This document shows positions 17,662 through 25,088 of a stretch of DNA of 64,000 nucleotides, one piece after another. The stretch comes from Spirosoma foliorum. GTDB taxonomy: Bacteria; Bacteroidota; Bacteroidia; Cytophagales; Spirosomataceae. The notes below the pieces were generated by a model. It searched no databases. It was not told where the DNA came from and worked only from the letters and a program-made list of their open reading frames with translations. Every line of letters begins with the position of its first letter. Positions within the stretch are counted from its first letter, which is position 1. Position numbers and translations under genes: made by a program. Location of the stretch: positions 310,001 through 374,000 of the forward strand of contig NZ_CP059732.1 in NCBI RefSeq assembly GCF_014117325.1, written 5' to 3'.

Positions 17662-18326
17662 AATTTATAGCCTATTCCATAGATGGATTGTACGTAATCG
17701 GCAGCTCCTTTTTCCAGCAATTTCCGGCGTAGATTTTTGATGTGCGAATACACCATATCGAACGAATCGGCGGAGTCGATATTATCGCCCCAAAGGTGCT
17801 CGGCAATAGAGGCTTTTGTGAGGGCTACATCCACATTCGACAGGAAATAAAGCAGTAAATCATACTCTTTTCGCGACAATGTTGTGAGCTGCCCATTGAC
17901 GAATACTTTGCGAGTATGGGGCACCACTACGATTTCCTGAAACCGAATTTCGGTGTGTCCGCCAAACTGCCGCCGACGAAGCAGCGATTTAACACGGGCA
18001 TTCAGCTCCGACAAATGGAAGGGCTTAGTCAGGTAATCATCGGAGCCAATTTCGAGTCCTTTTAGTTTGTCTTCCAGTGCATTACGGGCCGATATAATGA
18101 TGACGCCTGTTGTCGCAATAAGCCGTTTCAGCGTTTCGATAATCTGAAATCCATTGCCATCGGGTAACGTCAGATCAACAATCACGCAGTCGTAGGTATA
18201 GAGGTGGATTTTCTCTTCGGCATCCCGAAACGTAGCTGCTGTTTCGCAGATGTACCCATCCTTCACCATGTAATCAGTGATGCTTTCTGCTAACCCCTGT
18301 TCATCTTCTACGACCAGTACTTTCAT
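17649..18326 (-). CDS. OmpR-family response regulator
   Basis: A 225-residue regulator with a receiver domain (1-120) and a winged-helix DNA-binding domain (about 130-225). The phospho-acceptor is D51 in VIVDLTLPDG; the acidic pair E7/D8 and the lysine in YLTKPFHL complete the active site. The C-terminal domain shows the OmpR pattern LTTLSRKEYDLLLYFL and DMVYSHIKNLRRKL. It overlaps the downstream kinase by 13 bases and is certainly its partner. Targets are unknown; no nearby transport gene points to one. Confidence 0.94.
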   Translation of the reverse strand: MKVLVVEDEQGLAESITDYMVKDGYICETAATFRDAEEKIHLYTYDCVIVDLTLPDGNGFQIIETLKRLIATTGVIIISARNALEDKLKGLEIGSDDYLTKPFHLSELNARVKSLLRRRQFGGHTEIRFQEIVVVPHTRKVFVNGQLTTLSRKEYDLLLYFLSNVDVALTKASIAEHLWGDNIDSADSFDMVYSHIKNLRRKLLEKGAADYVQSIYGIGYKFCQP

Positions 18327-18380
18327 GACGTTGTCTGCGCTAATAGAGCGCTAATGTAGGCCGCAATGTTGGAAAGATTC

Positions 18381-18493
18381 TGTAGAGACGCAACCGCACC
18401 GGCGGCCCGGCCTTTGCGTCTCCTAACCCAGATGGTTTTAACTGATTAAAAAATGCTGACGCGTGAGGAGACGCAAAGGGTTGCGTCTCTACA
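18381..18493. terminator. nested inverted repeats overlapping MerR gene stop
   Basis: Outer arms 18381-18395/18479-18493 (15 bp, perfect), inner arms 18411-18424/about 18466-18479 (14 bp). The right outer arm covers the stop codon (18489-18491) of the MerR-family gene, and the whole lies just upstream of the response regulator. Confidence 0.75.
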
Positions 18494-19259
18494 TGATCTG
18501 TGTATCTGCAAAATAAACCATCGCTTTATGCAGAAAGTTGGCATAGTCGGGATTCTCCTGACCATTCTGACTCGTAAAGCGTGGTTCATCCAGATAAAGT
18601 TGAGCCAACCCTTTGTAGGCTTCTTTCATATTTTTCGACTGACAAACCGATTCACCCCAAAAGCCTCTAATGTTGGCGTAGTGACGCGCAATCTGCTGTT
18701 GGACCACTGTACTGGTTGGGTCCTGATTCAGCATGTTCATCAGCATTTGGGCAATCTCTTTCTGGTCGATTTTTAATTGGTCGAAACCCGTTTTTCCACG
18801 TTGACGCAGGTTTTGCTCACTGGCTTCAATTTCTTCTGCGCCATACTTGTCTACCGCTTCCTGCCGATACGCTTTTCCTTTGGGGAAGCCTTCGTATAGT
18901 TCTTCATTGGTTAGCATGACTTGTTCTCCTTTTAAGCTTGAAATGGTTTTGTCAATCGTGGTCAATAGCGTTGAGAGTCGATATTGCCGAGCCTGAAGCG
19001 CCAGTTTATGGCTTTCCAGCGCCCTGGTCATATTGAAATTCGGGTCTTCCAGAATGTCGATAATCTCACTGAGCGAGAAGTCGAGTTCTTTATAAAAGAG
19101 AATCTGTTGCAACCGAATTAGCTCGTTTTCGCCATATAGCCGATACCGGGCTTCGGTACGAATAGATGGTTTTAACAAGCCCACCCGATCGTAGTGGTGC
19201 AGCGTACGGACACTGACACCCGCTAGTTTCGCCAGATGTTTAACTGAATACTGCCTCAT
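18489..19259 (-). CDS. MerR-family regulator with TipAS-like effector domain
   Basis: A 256-residue transcription factor. The N-terminal MerR winged helix is clear (YSVKHLAKLAGVSVRTLHHY, then GLLKP and YRLYGENELIRLQQI), followed by a dimerising coiled coil (about 75-120) and a C-terminal TipAS-like antibiotic-binding domain (about 135-256, starting near LYEGFPKG and including YANIRGFWGESV). TipA-type proteins bind thiopeptides or other hydrophobic drugs and activate efflux or their own gene. An exact -7 motif lies upstream at 19288-19295. No drug exporter is adjacent, so autoregulation or a distant target is likely. Confidence 0.9.
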   Translation of the reverse strand: MRQYSVKHLAKLAGVSVRTLHHYDRVGLLKPSIRTEARYRLYGENELIRLQQILFYKELDFSLSEIIDILEDPNFNMTRALESHKLALQARQYRLSTLLTTIDKTISSLKGEQVMLTNEELYEGFPKGKAYRQEAVDKYGAEEIEASEQNLRQRGKTGFDQLKIDQKEIAQMLMNMLNQDPTSTVVQQQIARHYANIRGFWGESVCQSKNMKEAYKGLAQLYLDEPRFTSQNGQENPDYANFLHKAMVYFADTQIM

Positions 19260-19287
19260 TTTTAACGCCTTACTTTGATTGACAAAA

Positions 19288-19295
19288 CAAATGTA
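19288..19295 (-). promoter_or_regulatory. Bacteroidota -7 motif for the MerR gene
   Basis: On the minus strand TACATTTG fits TAnnTTTG exactly, 29 bases before the start codon. Confidence 0.45.
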
Positions 19296-19442
19296 GGCTA
19301 TGACGTAAGGGGAGAGTCAAGAGAAAGTTGAAGTTTTTTAGCGGCCAGCCAAATGAGTTGATTCTTGTAGATTAAATAATCGCGATTGTACGTTCTCATT
19401 CATCCAGCACGTATTGATTCATACCCTTCTACACTAACTGAC

Positions 19443-20555
19443 ATGAGCTTTAGTTTACAAGAAGAAAATAACTCTCCTACGCTGATTAAACTATGTGTTT
19501 GCTTTCTTCTTATTGTACCAGGTGCTTTACAGGCGCAATTTATTAGCAGAGTTAATGGCTTTTTCCCTAAATCCTGGGAGGGTAAACAGGCAATGATCGT
19601 TGCGAAGCCAGTAGATGGGTCAAATGTTATTGATACCACTACTATCGTTGGTCGCAGTGCAACATTTACAATCAAACTAGCCGAACCCTGTCCGGCTTAT
19701 CTTTGGGTTGAAGGGAATCCTGACGATATCCAGTTTTTTATCGACTCACCTCAAATCAACATTGGTGTTGATCCGGCAGCCTTCAACCAACCTGTAATTA
19801 CGGGCTCTGCCAGTAGCGAACTGTGGATAGAAGAGTTTGAGCTTTTGAGAAATTCTGGAGAACCTGAAGCTGATGCTCAAATGGACATGTACAATGCCTT
19901 ATTGAATAAAGATTCACTAACCGCTTTTAGGCTAGAACATAGGTTCGATTCATTACAAACGATTGAAAGAAACAGGATTGCCAAACTGATCTTGAATCAT
20001 CCTTCGCTACCCGTCAGTTGGTATCTGTTCGTATCGAATAGCTTTTCGTATCAACAGACGGAAAGCCTGTTTACCAATCTTAATTCTTTTTCGATGTATC
20101 CTTCTTATCAGAAAATTGCCAAAAGACTGACTCGAAAGCGATTGGGAAACAAAGCGCCAGATTTTAGCTTACCAAGTGAAAACGGTACCAACATTACGTT
20201 ATCCAAACTCAACAGTCGCTACATTCTGCTGGATTTCTCGCAGAGATTCCTGATTAGTTGCCAGAAGCGGCATATCGATCTAAAAAGGCTCTATAAGAAA
20301 TATCATACATTTGGTTTAGAAATAATTACGATATCTTTTGAACCCGACGAAAAATCGGCCAAAGAGGGTTTAAAAGAATATAAGTTGCCCTGGATACAAG
20401 TACAGAATATGATGGATTTATCGAAGATTATGGACGAGTTTGCCGTTGAAGGGATGCCCGATAATGTGTTGCTCGATGCCAACAAAATAATGATCGGTCG
20501 ATATATGTCTGTTTCAGAATTGGACGAGAAACTACAGCAGTTGCTAAAGAAGTGA
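19443..20555 (+). CDS. Thioredoxin-fold (TlpA/redoxin-like) exported protein lacking the first active-site Cys
   Basis: A 370-residue exported protein. From the ATG at 19443 it has a signal peptide (LIKLCVCFLLIVPGALQAQ); the TTG at 19386 would add 19 residues and is less likely. An N-terminal beta domain resembling DUF4369 (about 35-140) leads to a helical linker and a C-terminal AhpC/TSA-thioredoxin fold (about 235-365, starting LGNKAPDFSLPSENG). In the usual TlpA active site a WCxxC motif follows the DF strand. Here the segment is DFSQRFLISCQKR: Trp and the first Cys are replaced and only the second Cys is kept. The cis-Pro loop (EGMPDNVLLD) remains. It therefore cannot make the normal intramolecular disulfide and may be a non-redox or one-Cys variant. 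Confidence 0.85.
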   Translation: MSFSLQEENNSPTLIKLCVCFLLIVPGALQAQFISRVNGFFPKSWEGKQAMIVAKPVDGSNVIDTTTIVGRSATFTIKLAEPCPAYLWVEGNPDDIQFFIDSPQINIGVDPAAFNQPVITGSASSELWIEEFELLRNSGEPEADAQMDMYNALLNKDSLTAFRLEHRFDSLQTIERNRIAKLILNHPSLPVSWYLFVSNSFSYQQTESLFTNLNSFSMYPSYQKIAKRLTRKRLGNKAPDFSLPSENGTNITLSKLNSRYILLDFSQRFLISCQKRHIDLKRLYKKYHTFGLEIITISFEPDEKSAKEGLKEYKLPWIQVQNMMDLSKIMDEFAVEGMPDNVLLDANKIMIGRYMSVSELDEKLQQLLKK

Positions 20556-20740
20556 AGCCGTGCTAAGCGTTTACAGATTAATTCAGTGGTAAAATCATAA
20601 GACAAAAACGGCCCTTTGTGATTTATCCACGTTTTTGGGCAGTTTATCCATCAGAATAGGCGCTTGGGCAATTTAAGCTGTGAGTAAGGACGGTAATGAT
20701 TCATTTTTGTATCATCCTGCTAACAGAAACAACACTGCTC

Positions 20741-20869
20741 ATGAAATTCAAACACTGCTTATTACTGGGAGTTATTTTCGCTTCACTATTCATTGGTACC
20801 CTAATCACACTAAGCATGACAGCCCCTCACGATATCACGATTAGTATGGCGAAAACGACGGGTCGATAA
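20741..20869 (+). CDS. Possible 42-residue single-span membrane peptide
   Basis: A short frame (ATG 20741, stop 20867) encodes a basic N-terminus (MKFKHC) and a hydrophobic segment of about 19 residues (LLLGVIFASLFIGTLITL), then a polar tail. This is the shape of a small membrane protein or an unprocessed signal peptide. A near-match to the -7 motif lies about 30 bases upstream. Nothing in the sequence identifies it and it could be a remnant. Confidence 0.4.
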   Translation: MKFKHCLLLGVIFASLFIGTLITLSMTAPHDITISMAKTTGR

Positions 20870-20889
20870 ATAGGCCTAGGATTACATAG

Positions 20890-21474
20890 TTAACTATAGG
20901 CCATCTGTTTAGGAAGTCGATTCACGAGCCAAAGGCAAAACAGCGCATTGAAAATTAAGGTGAATGGAATAACGGAGATATTCTTAAAAAACAGAATGAG
21001 CGCCCATTCAGACGATTGACTGGAAATAACCTGGCGTGCCTGCAGTGTAATGTATAGACAGGTCTCATACGCAATGTGATTAATCAGCTTGTTGAATAAC
21101 AGTGCGATAACTGAAAATACAATTAGATTTATCAGCAAACTAGGCCATTTATCTTTCACTTTTTGGACAGCCACTCGCCAGTTTTGCTTACGACTCTGCT
21201 TGTTTGTAACGAGTTGAACAAGACGAAGGACACCGGTTTTAACATTGGTAAGACCTAAGGCGTAAACGAAAATCAACACCCGAGCTGACTCAACCACTAC
21301 TTCAAGCAATGTATGCGATAGTGGACTGATTGGCCCGAAGGCTCTTAATTGAATAGCTCGTCCAAATGCGGCTATCAGACCCAGACCAAAGATGACCCAA
21401 AAGTGATTTTTGATAAACCGGATGGTATGAATGGTCCAGTCCAGCGATTTGAACAAGTTTAGCGCGGTTATCAT
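20890..21474 (-). CDS. Unrecognised membrane protein, four to five helices
   Basis: I do not recognise this gene. The 194-residue product (from the ATG at 21474) has hydrophobic segments near residues 25-45 (FWVIFGLGLIAAFG), 55-75, 110-130 and 160-185. The frame extends to 21540, but an exact -7 motif (21510-21517) lies inside that extension, favouring the downstream start. The loop between helices two and three is very basic (SRKQNWRVAVQKVKDKW), pointing to a cytoplasmic side. It stands alone; a large palindromic element separates it from osmC. Confidence 0.7.
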   Translation of the reverse strand: MITALNLFKSLDWTIHTIRFIKNHFWVIFGLGLIAAFGRAIQLRAFGPISPLSHTLLEVVVESARVLIFVYALGLTNVKTGVLRLVQLVTNKQSRKQNWRVAVQKVKDKWPSLLINLIVFSVIALLFNKLINHIAYETCLYITLQARQVISSQSSEWALILFFKNISVIPFTLIFNALFCLWLVNRLPKQMAYS

Positions 21475-21509
21475 GGTAAGGAATTGATTTTTAGGAAAAC
21501 TCGTTTGCT

Positions 21510-21517
21510 CAAATCTA
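21510..21517 (-). promoter_or_regulatory. Bacteroidota -7 motif for the membrane-protein gene
   Basis: Minus-strand TAGATTTG fits TAnnTTTG exactly, 36 bases before the ATG at 21474; it argues against the longer frame starting at 21540. Confidence 0.45.
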
Positions 21518-21571
21518 TTGCATTTTGGATTGACTGTCAATGAGTTGGTTGTAGTTTTTTGCTGGTTTTTG

Positions 21572-21671
21572 CTGGCGCTGGTATTTACCCGTGCCTTTTG
21601 ATAAAGTCAGTATTTACTGACGCCAGCGAATGCTGACTAAATAAAAAGGCACGGGCAAATGCCCGCGCCAG
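21572..21671. repeat. large imperfect palindrome with inner stem
   Basis: Arms 21572-21599 and about 21644-21671 pair over 28 bp with three mismatches. A second palindrome (around 21606-21620) sits in the loop. It lies between two minus-strand genes and can terminate osmC. Confidence 0.7.
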
Positions 21672-21696
21672 TATACAATTCAATTAACTATATGCC

Positions 21697-22113
21697 TTAA
21701 ACTAAGGTCGCATCAACGCTAATCGTGGTGTTGAACAGTTTCGAGATTGGACAATTGTGTTCGGCATGATCAACCAACTCGTCAAATTTGGCTTTGTCTA
21801 AACCGGGTACGCTGGCCGTAAGTGTCAGTTTCGAACTGGTGATGCCAGCCTCTTCGAGCGTAATGGTGCATTTTACATCGAGCGAATCAGCCGCGAAGCC
21901 CGCTCCCTGAATATTGAAGGCTAACTGCATGGCAAAGCAACCTGCATGCGCAGCCGCTACTAGCTCTTCCGGATTGGTACCTACGCCATCGGCGAAACGG
22001 GTATTGAATGAGTACTGTGTTTGATTCAGAACCGTGCTGGCTGTTGTCAGATTTCCTTTACCCTCTTTACCTGTTCCGGCCCAATGTGCTGATGCATTCC
22101 GTGCAATTTTCAT
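21697..22113 (-). CDS. OsmC-family peroxiredoxin
   Basis: Organic-hydroperoxide reductase of the OsmC/Ohr superfamily, 138 residues, normal length. The two redox cysteines are present: C59 in [12 protein letters not shown] and C121 in [10 protein letters not shown], the OsmC-subgroup spacing. These enzymes reduce organic peroxides with the first cysteine as peroxidatic residue. The N-terminal [18 protein letters not shown] is typical of OsmC. A divergent Crp-like regulator starts 112 bases away, and an exact -7 motif (22157-22164) directs transcription toward osmC, so that regulator is a reasonable candidate controller. Confidence 0.93.
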   Translation of the reverse strand: MKIARNASAHWAGTGKEGKGNLTTASTVLNQTQYSFNTRFADGVGTNPEELVAAAHAGCFAMQLAFNIQGAGFAADSLDVKCTITLEEAGITSSKLTLTASVPGLDKAKFDELVDHAEHNCPISKLFNTTISVDATLV

Positions 22114-22156
22114 GTCTGTATGATTTAGATTTGTTAGCGATTTGTTTTTGATAGGA

Positions 22157-22164
22157 CAAAAGTA
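22157..22164 (-). promoter_or_regulatory. Bacteroidota -7 motif for osmC
   Basis: Minus-strand TACTTTTG fits TAnnTTTG exactly, 44 bases before the osmC start. Confidence 0.5.
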
Positions 22165-22225
22165 GAGGAGCGATAGCTACCTATTTTTCACCTATGTTAA
22201 AAAGCGCTGGAACAAACTAAAAAAG

Positions 22226-22819
22226 ATGATTTCTACCTCACACGAGATATTGTACCAACACTTACAACAGTTTGCGCAACTTCCTGAAGCTGATATGAAA
22301 CTGGCTAACGAATTCTGGCACTTTAGGAAAATGCCTAAACATGACTACTTCAATTTCCAGAATTCAGTTTGTCGGCAGGTGGGGTTTGTATTGAAAGGGT
22401 TGTTCCGGGTGTACTACATCGATCCGAAAACGGAACTGGAGCACAATCTCTATTTCATTCCCGAGCATATGTTCCTGACTTCGCTAAAGGGTCTGCTCAC
22501 CAAAACAGCCTGCCCATACCTGATTGAAGCGCTGGAAGATGCCGAATTGCTGGTCATTGATCGGGAGGACTTACAGCAACTTTACCCAAGATCGCACAGT
22601 TGGGAACGCTTCGGACGGATACTGGCTGAGCAGTATTTTCTGTTCAATCAGATGCGATCCGAAAGTTTACTGACGCAAACCGCCGAGGAGCGTTATGTCG
22701 ATTTAATCGAAAGTCAGCCGGATATTCTGAATCGCGTATCGTTGGGTCACATTTCGTCTTATTTGGGTATCAAAGGTCCATCGTTGAGTCGAATTCGGGC
22801 GCAGGTGGCGCGTAAATGA
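22226..22819 (+). CDS. Crp/Fnr-family transcriptional regulator
   Basis: A 197-residue regulator with an N-terminal cyclic-nucleotide-binding beta-roll (about 15-115: VGFVLKGLFRVYY, then LYFIPEHMFLTSL) and a short C-terminal helix-turn-helix (about 150-195: GHISSYLGIKGPSLSRIRAQV). The conserved phosphate-binding RxxS/A of true cAMP binders is not evident, as in most Bacteroidota members of this group, so ligand binding is doubtful. It is divergent from osmC and shares a 112-bp promoter region with it. It could respond to oxidative stress, by context only. Confidence 0.88.
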   Translation: MISTSHEILYQHLQQFAQLPEADMKLANEFWHFRKMPKHDYFNFQNSVCRQVGFVLKGLFRVYYIDPKTELEHNLYFIPEHMFLTSLKGLLTKTACPYLIEALEDAELLVIDREDLQQLYPRSHSWERFGRILAEQYFLFNQMRSESLLTQTAEERYVDLIESQPDILNRVSLGHISSYLGIKGPSLSRIRAQVARK

Positions 22820-22835
22820 TGGTCTTTGATGATAC

Positions 22836-23108
22836 GCATCCTCGGTTTGTGTCCTCACATACAGTATATGCACATCTTCTGAACCTGTTTAAAACTCCGT
22901 TAGGAGTGGCCTGTTAATAGAAAACACAGAATTGGCTATAGCCTGAAGCGCCGTAGGTGCGACTTATTTCTGCTCATATCGGTCGCACCTATGGTGCTAA
23001 GGATTCTTACTAAGCAACAACATCTATCGACAGGACGCCCTTACAGGGCTGATAAGACTATGCCAAAGATGTGTATATACTCTAGGTGTCCTCACAGGCC
23101 GAGGATGC
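22836..23108. repeat. composite palindromic repeat island
   Basis: This gene-free gap (22820-23125) is built from nested inverted repeats. Outer arms 22836-22878 and 23066-23108 pair at both ends, but a 10-bp segment (GTGTCCTCAC) inside them is in the same orientation in both arms. An inner pair, 22948-22963/22982-22997, encloses an 18-base loop. Other units (near 22889 and 23023) resemble short dispersed repeats I recall from several Bacteroidota genomes; that resemblance is from memory. No coding frame is credible. Confidence 0.65.
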
Positions 23109-23125
23109 ACAGATAAAACCGTACG

Positions 23126-23446
23126 CTAATACCCTTCATCCGTAACTAAATAATAACTCTTGGGATAAGTCGATTGATCGTCGTTTTGAATCGTAACCGT
23201 CAGAAATGAAACGTGTGTGTAGGGGCTGAACAAAACGATTACACTGTCGATAATGGCTTGGCCTTGCGATAACGTCTGGGTTTTAATGAACTCAAGTGCT
23301 TCGTCCTGCGAGTCGAAACTACCCAGTAAATCGCCTAAGTTAAGGGCTGGCTCCTGATCGGGGAGTTCTCCTGTTGTGTTAGAGATGGGGGAGTCGGCTG
23401 GCTCCTCCGATTCGTTGATGGGAGCCGTATACAGTTCTATAGTCAT
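23126..23446 (-). CDS. Small hypothetical protein
   Basis: I do not recognise this 106-residue protein. It has no signal peptide or membrane segment. The N-terminal 35 residues are acidic and probably disordered; the rest may fold as a small alpha-beta domain, with a helix (SQDEALEFIKTQT) and strands (AIIDSVIVLFSPY, VSFLTVTIQN). It follows a GNAT gene by 41 bases on the same strand and may be co-transcribed with it. Confidence 0.55.
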   Translation of the reverse strand: MTIELYTAPINESEEPADSPISNTTGELPDQEPALNLGDLLGSFDSQDEALEFIKTQTLSQGQAIIDSVIVLFSPYTHVSFLTVTIQNDDQSTYPKSYYLVTDEGY

Positions 23447-23487
23447 CCGAATAAAATGTAGTGTATAAACGGTTAACTAATTTCGGC

Positions 23488-23931
23488 TCATTTTGATCGA
23501 ACAAATTCCCATTCCCACACGTCGCCATCTTCCTCATCCCAGATTGTTCCGAGATTTACAAAGCCATTTTTCTGAAGAATACGTGTGGAATAACTTTCCT
23601 CGGGTAATGTTCGGGCTGTAACTGTAACGGTAGGATCAGTCTTTAGAGCAAGTTGTACCAATTGGGCGCACATCTCGGCTCCGACGCCTTGATGTTGGTA
23701 GTCTGGGAAGGTGCCATACGCAATTTCAACCCGACCGTTTTTAGGCTTTCCTTTGAACGCGCAACTGCCTACTAAATGACCATCGAGTTGAACATAGTAG
23801 CCAATCCAGGGTGGGTTGTAGCCTATTTTATTGAAAAACTCAATCGTCATCAAAAGACTTGGCTCGCAATCGGGATGATTGAAAAATTGCGTGTTTTCGG
23901 AAAGGGTTGGAAGGATGGGGAGGAGGAGCAT
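23488..23931 (-). CDS. GNAT-family N-acetyltransferase
   Basis: A 147-residue single-domain acetyltransferase. The core is IGYYVQLDGHLVGSCAFKG (strands 2-3), VEIAYGTFPDYQHQGVGAEM containing the acetyl-CoA pyrophosphate-binding loop QHQGVG (about residues 78-83), and the typical late STRILQKNGFVNLG segment. The substrate is unknown. It lies 23 bases downstream of an Rpn-family nuclease gene on the same strand and 41 bases upstream of a small hypothetical gene, so the three may form one transcript. Confidence 0.86.
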   Translation of the reverse strand: MLLLPILPTLSENTQFFNHPDCEPSLLMTIEFFNKIGYNPPWIGYYVQLDGHLVGSCAFKGKPKNGRVEIAYGTFPDYQHQGVGAEMCAQLVQLALKTDPTVTVTARTLPEESYSTRILQKNGFVNLGTIWDEEDGDVWEWEFVRSK

Positions 23932-23954
23932 GGTGAGAACCTTCTGGGAGATGC

Positions 23955-24815
23955 TTACTGGTCTTCGAATTGATTTTGGACGGAGAGTACAAAGTCAATC
24001 GAAACATCATTATCCTCAGCAATTTCTTCGATTGATAATTTTTGTCGAATCAAGGCTTTTTTCACAGCTTCGGTTTTCATTTCCTCAATCTTTCTCTTCT
24101 CCTCATTTACCGCTTCTGCATTAATAGCTGTAATTCGGGCAAACTGAAATCGCTCTTCAGGAGACATTTTTCGAGTGTCTAATTCATCGATCGCCTTCTT
24201 CAGCCATTCTTCATTCCAAAAAGCTGGATACTGTGTTGCTTCTGTCACTGTATGCAAAGTCTTCATGGTGAAAATTAGTTTCTCTAAATCGGTTTGGATA
24301 GTAGCGGCTTCTATGTCAAATTTAGCTAATTCTATGATAATAAACGATATCTGACTATCAACCAGTTCGCCAGACTCACTTCGCAGATTAGCTATAGTAT
24401 GGTAATTCATTGTAGGCAAAATACTCTTTTCTAGAAAGGCGATACAGTATATTTTAGGCAAGTTAGAATAGTCGAATTGACCACGTTCGACAAGCGTATT
24501 GAACTTGTGAAGCGTATAGAATTTCATGCGTTGAATGAAATTAGGCGAATGTGCTAATTGCATTTCAACGATAAACTGGTTTCCTTTCTCGTCGGTACAA
24601 GCTAAATCGTAAATGCCACTTCGGCTATCTATTGTTAAAGCTTCAAAAGCATTCTTTTCAAACTGTATATCACGAATAGGTATAGCAGATTTGGTAAGCG
24701 CCTGTAGTGATCTTCGTAGAAAAAGAGTATTTGTTTCGTTCCCAAAAGTAGCCTTAAAACCATAGTCTGATATAATGGGAATAAAACGATAATCACTAGT
24801 TTCCAATGTTTCCAT
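23955..24815 (-). CDS. Rpn-family PD-(D/E)XK nuclease (copy 2)
   Basis: Second Rpn-family nuclease, 286 residues and collinear with the copy at 9069-9944; more than half the residues look identical. Catalytic residues are D70 (SGIYDLAC) and E84-x-Q86 (IVEMQLA), in the FGNETNTLFLRRSLQAL context. The C-terminal tail ends with the same helix-turn-helix-like block (LSIEEIAEDNDVSIDFVLS), and the internal Met that could start a short C-terminal product (RKMSPEER) is conserved. The region from 24816 to about 25000 upstream is visibly richer in A+T than the efflux genes that follow, which fits horizontal acquisition. It is followed at 23 bases by a GNAT gene. Confidence 0.85.
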   Translation of the reverse strand: METLETSDYRFIPIISDYGFKATFGNETNTLFLRRSLQALTKSAIPIRDIQFEKNAFEALTIDSRSGIYDLACTDEKGNQFIVEMQLAHSPNFIQRMKFYTLHKFNTLVERGQFDYSNLPKIYCIAFLEKSILPTMNYHTIANLRSESGELVDSQISFIIIELAKFDIEAATIQTDLEKLIFTMKTLHTVTEATQYPAFWNEEWLKKAIDELDTRKMSPEERFQFARITAINAEAVNEEKRKIEEMKTEAVKKALIRQKLSIEEIAEDNDVSIDFVLSVQNQFEDQ

Positions 24816-25088
24816 GGCTCAAGATTAGCTATAAAAACTAAGTTAGAGAAATATTAGTATTTATTATCTTTATTAATGTGACATTTGGGGGACTTGCTAT
24901 AATTTTTATTAAATCAAGGCACCTTATATTGGCATCTATATCAAATAGATTTTCTTATTCCATAATCCTTCCAATCACCCCCAATTCTTTCTGCCAAAGG
25001 CCCTTTTTCCCAAATGTTTCCAAATTTGAGATCGTGTTTTGTAGACACTTGATCGTACCGGCGCCTAAGGTCGGTCAGGTTGTTGTGA

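Noticed and set aside
9069..24815. Rpn copies as insertion-sequence transposases
   Set aside because: No terminal inverted repeats or target duplications flank either copy, and the two are not identical.
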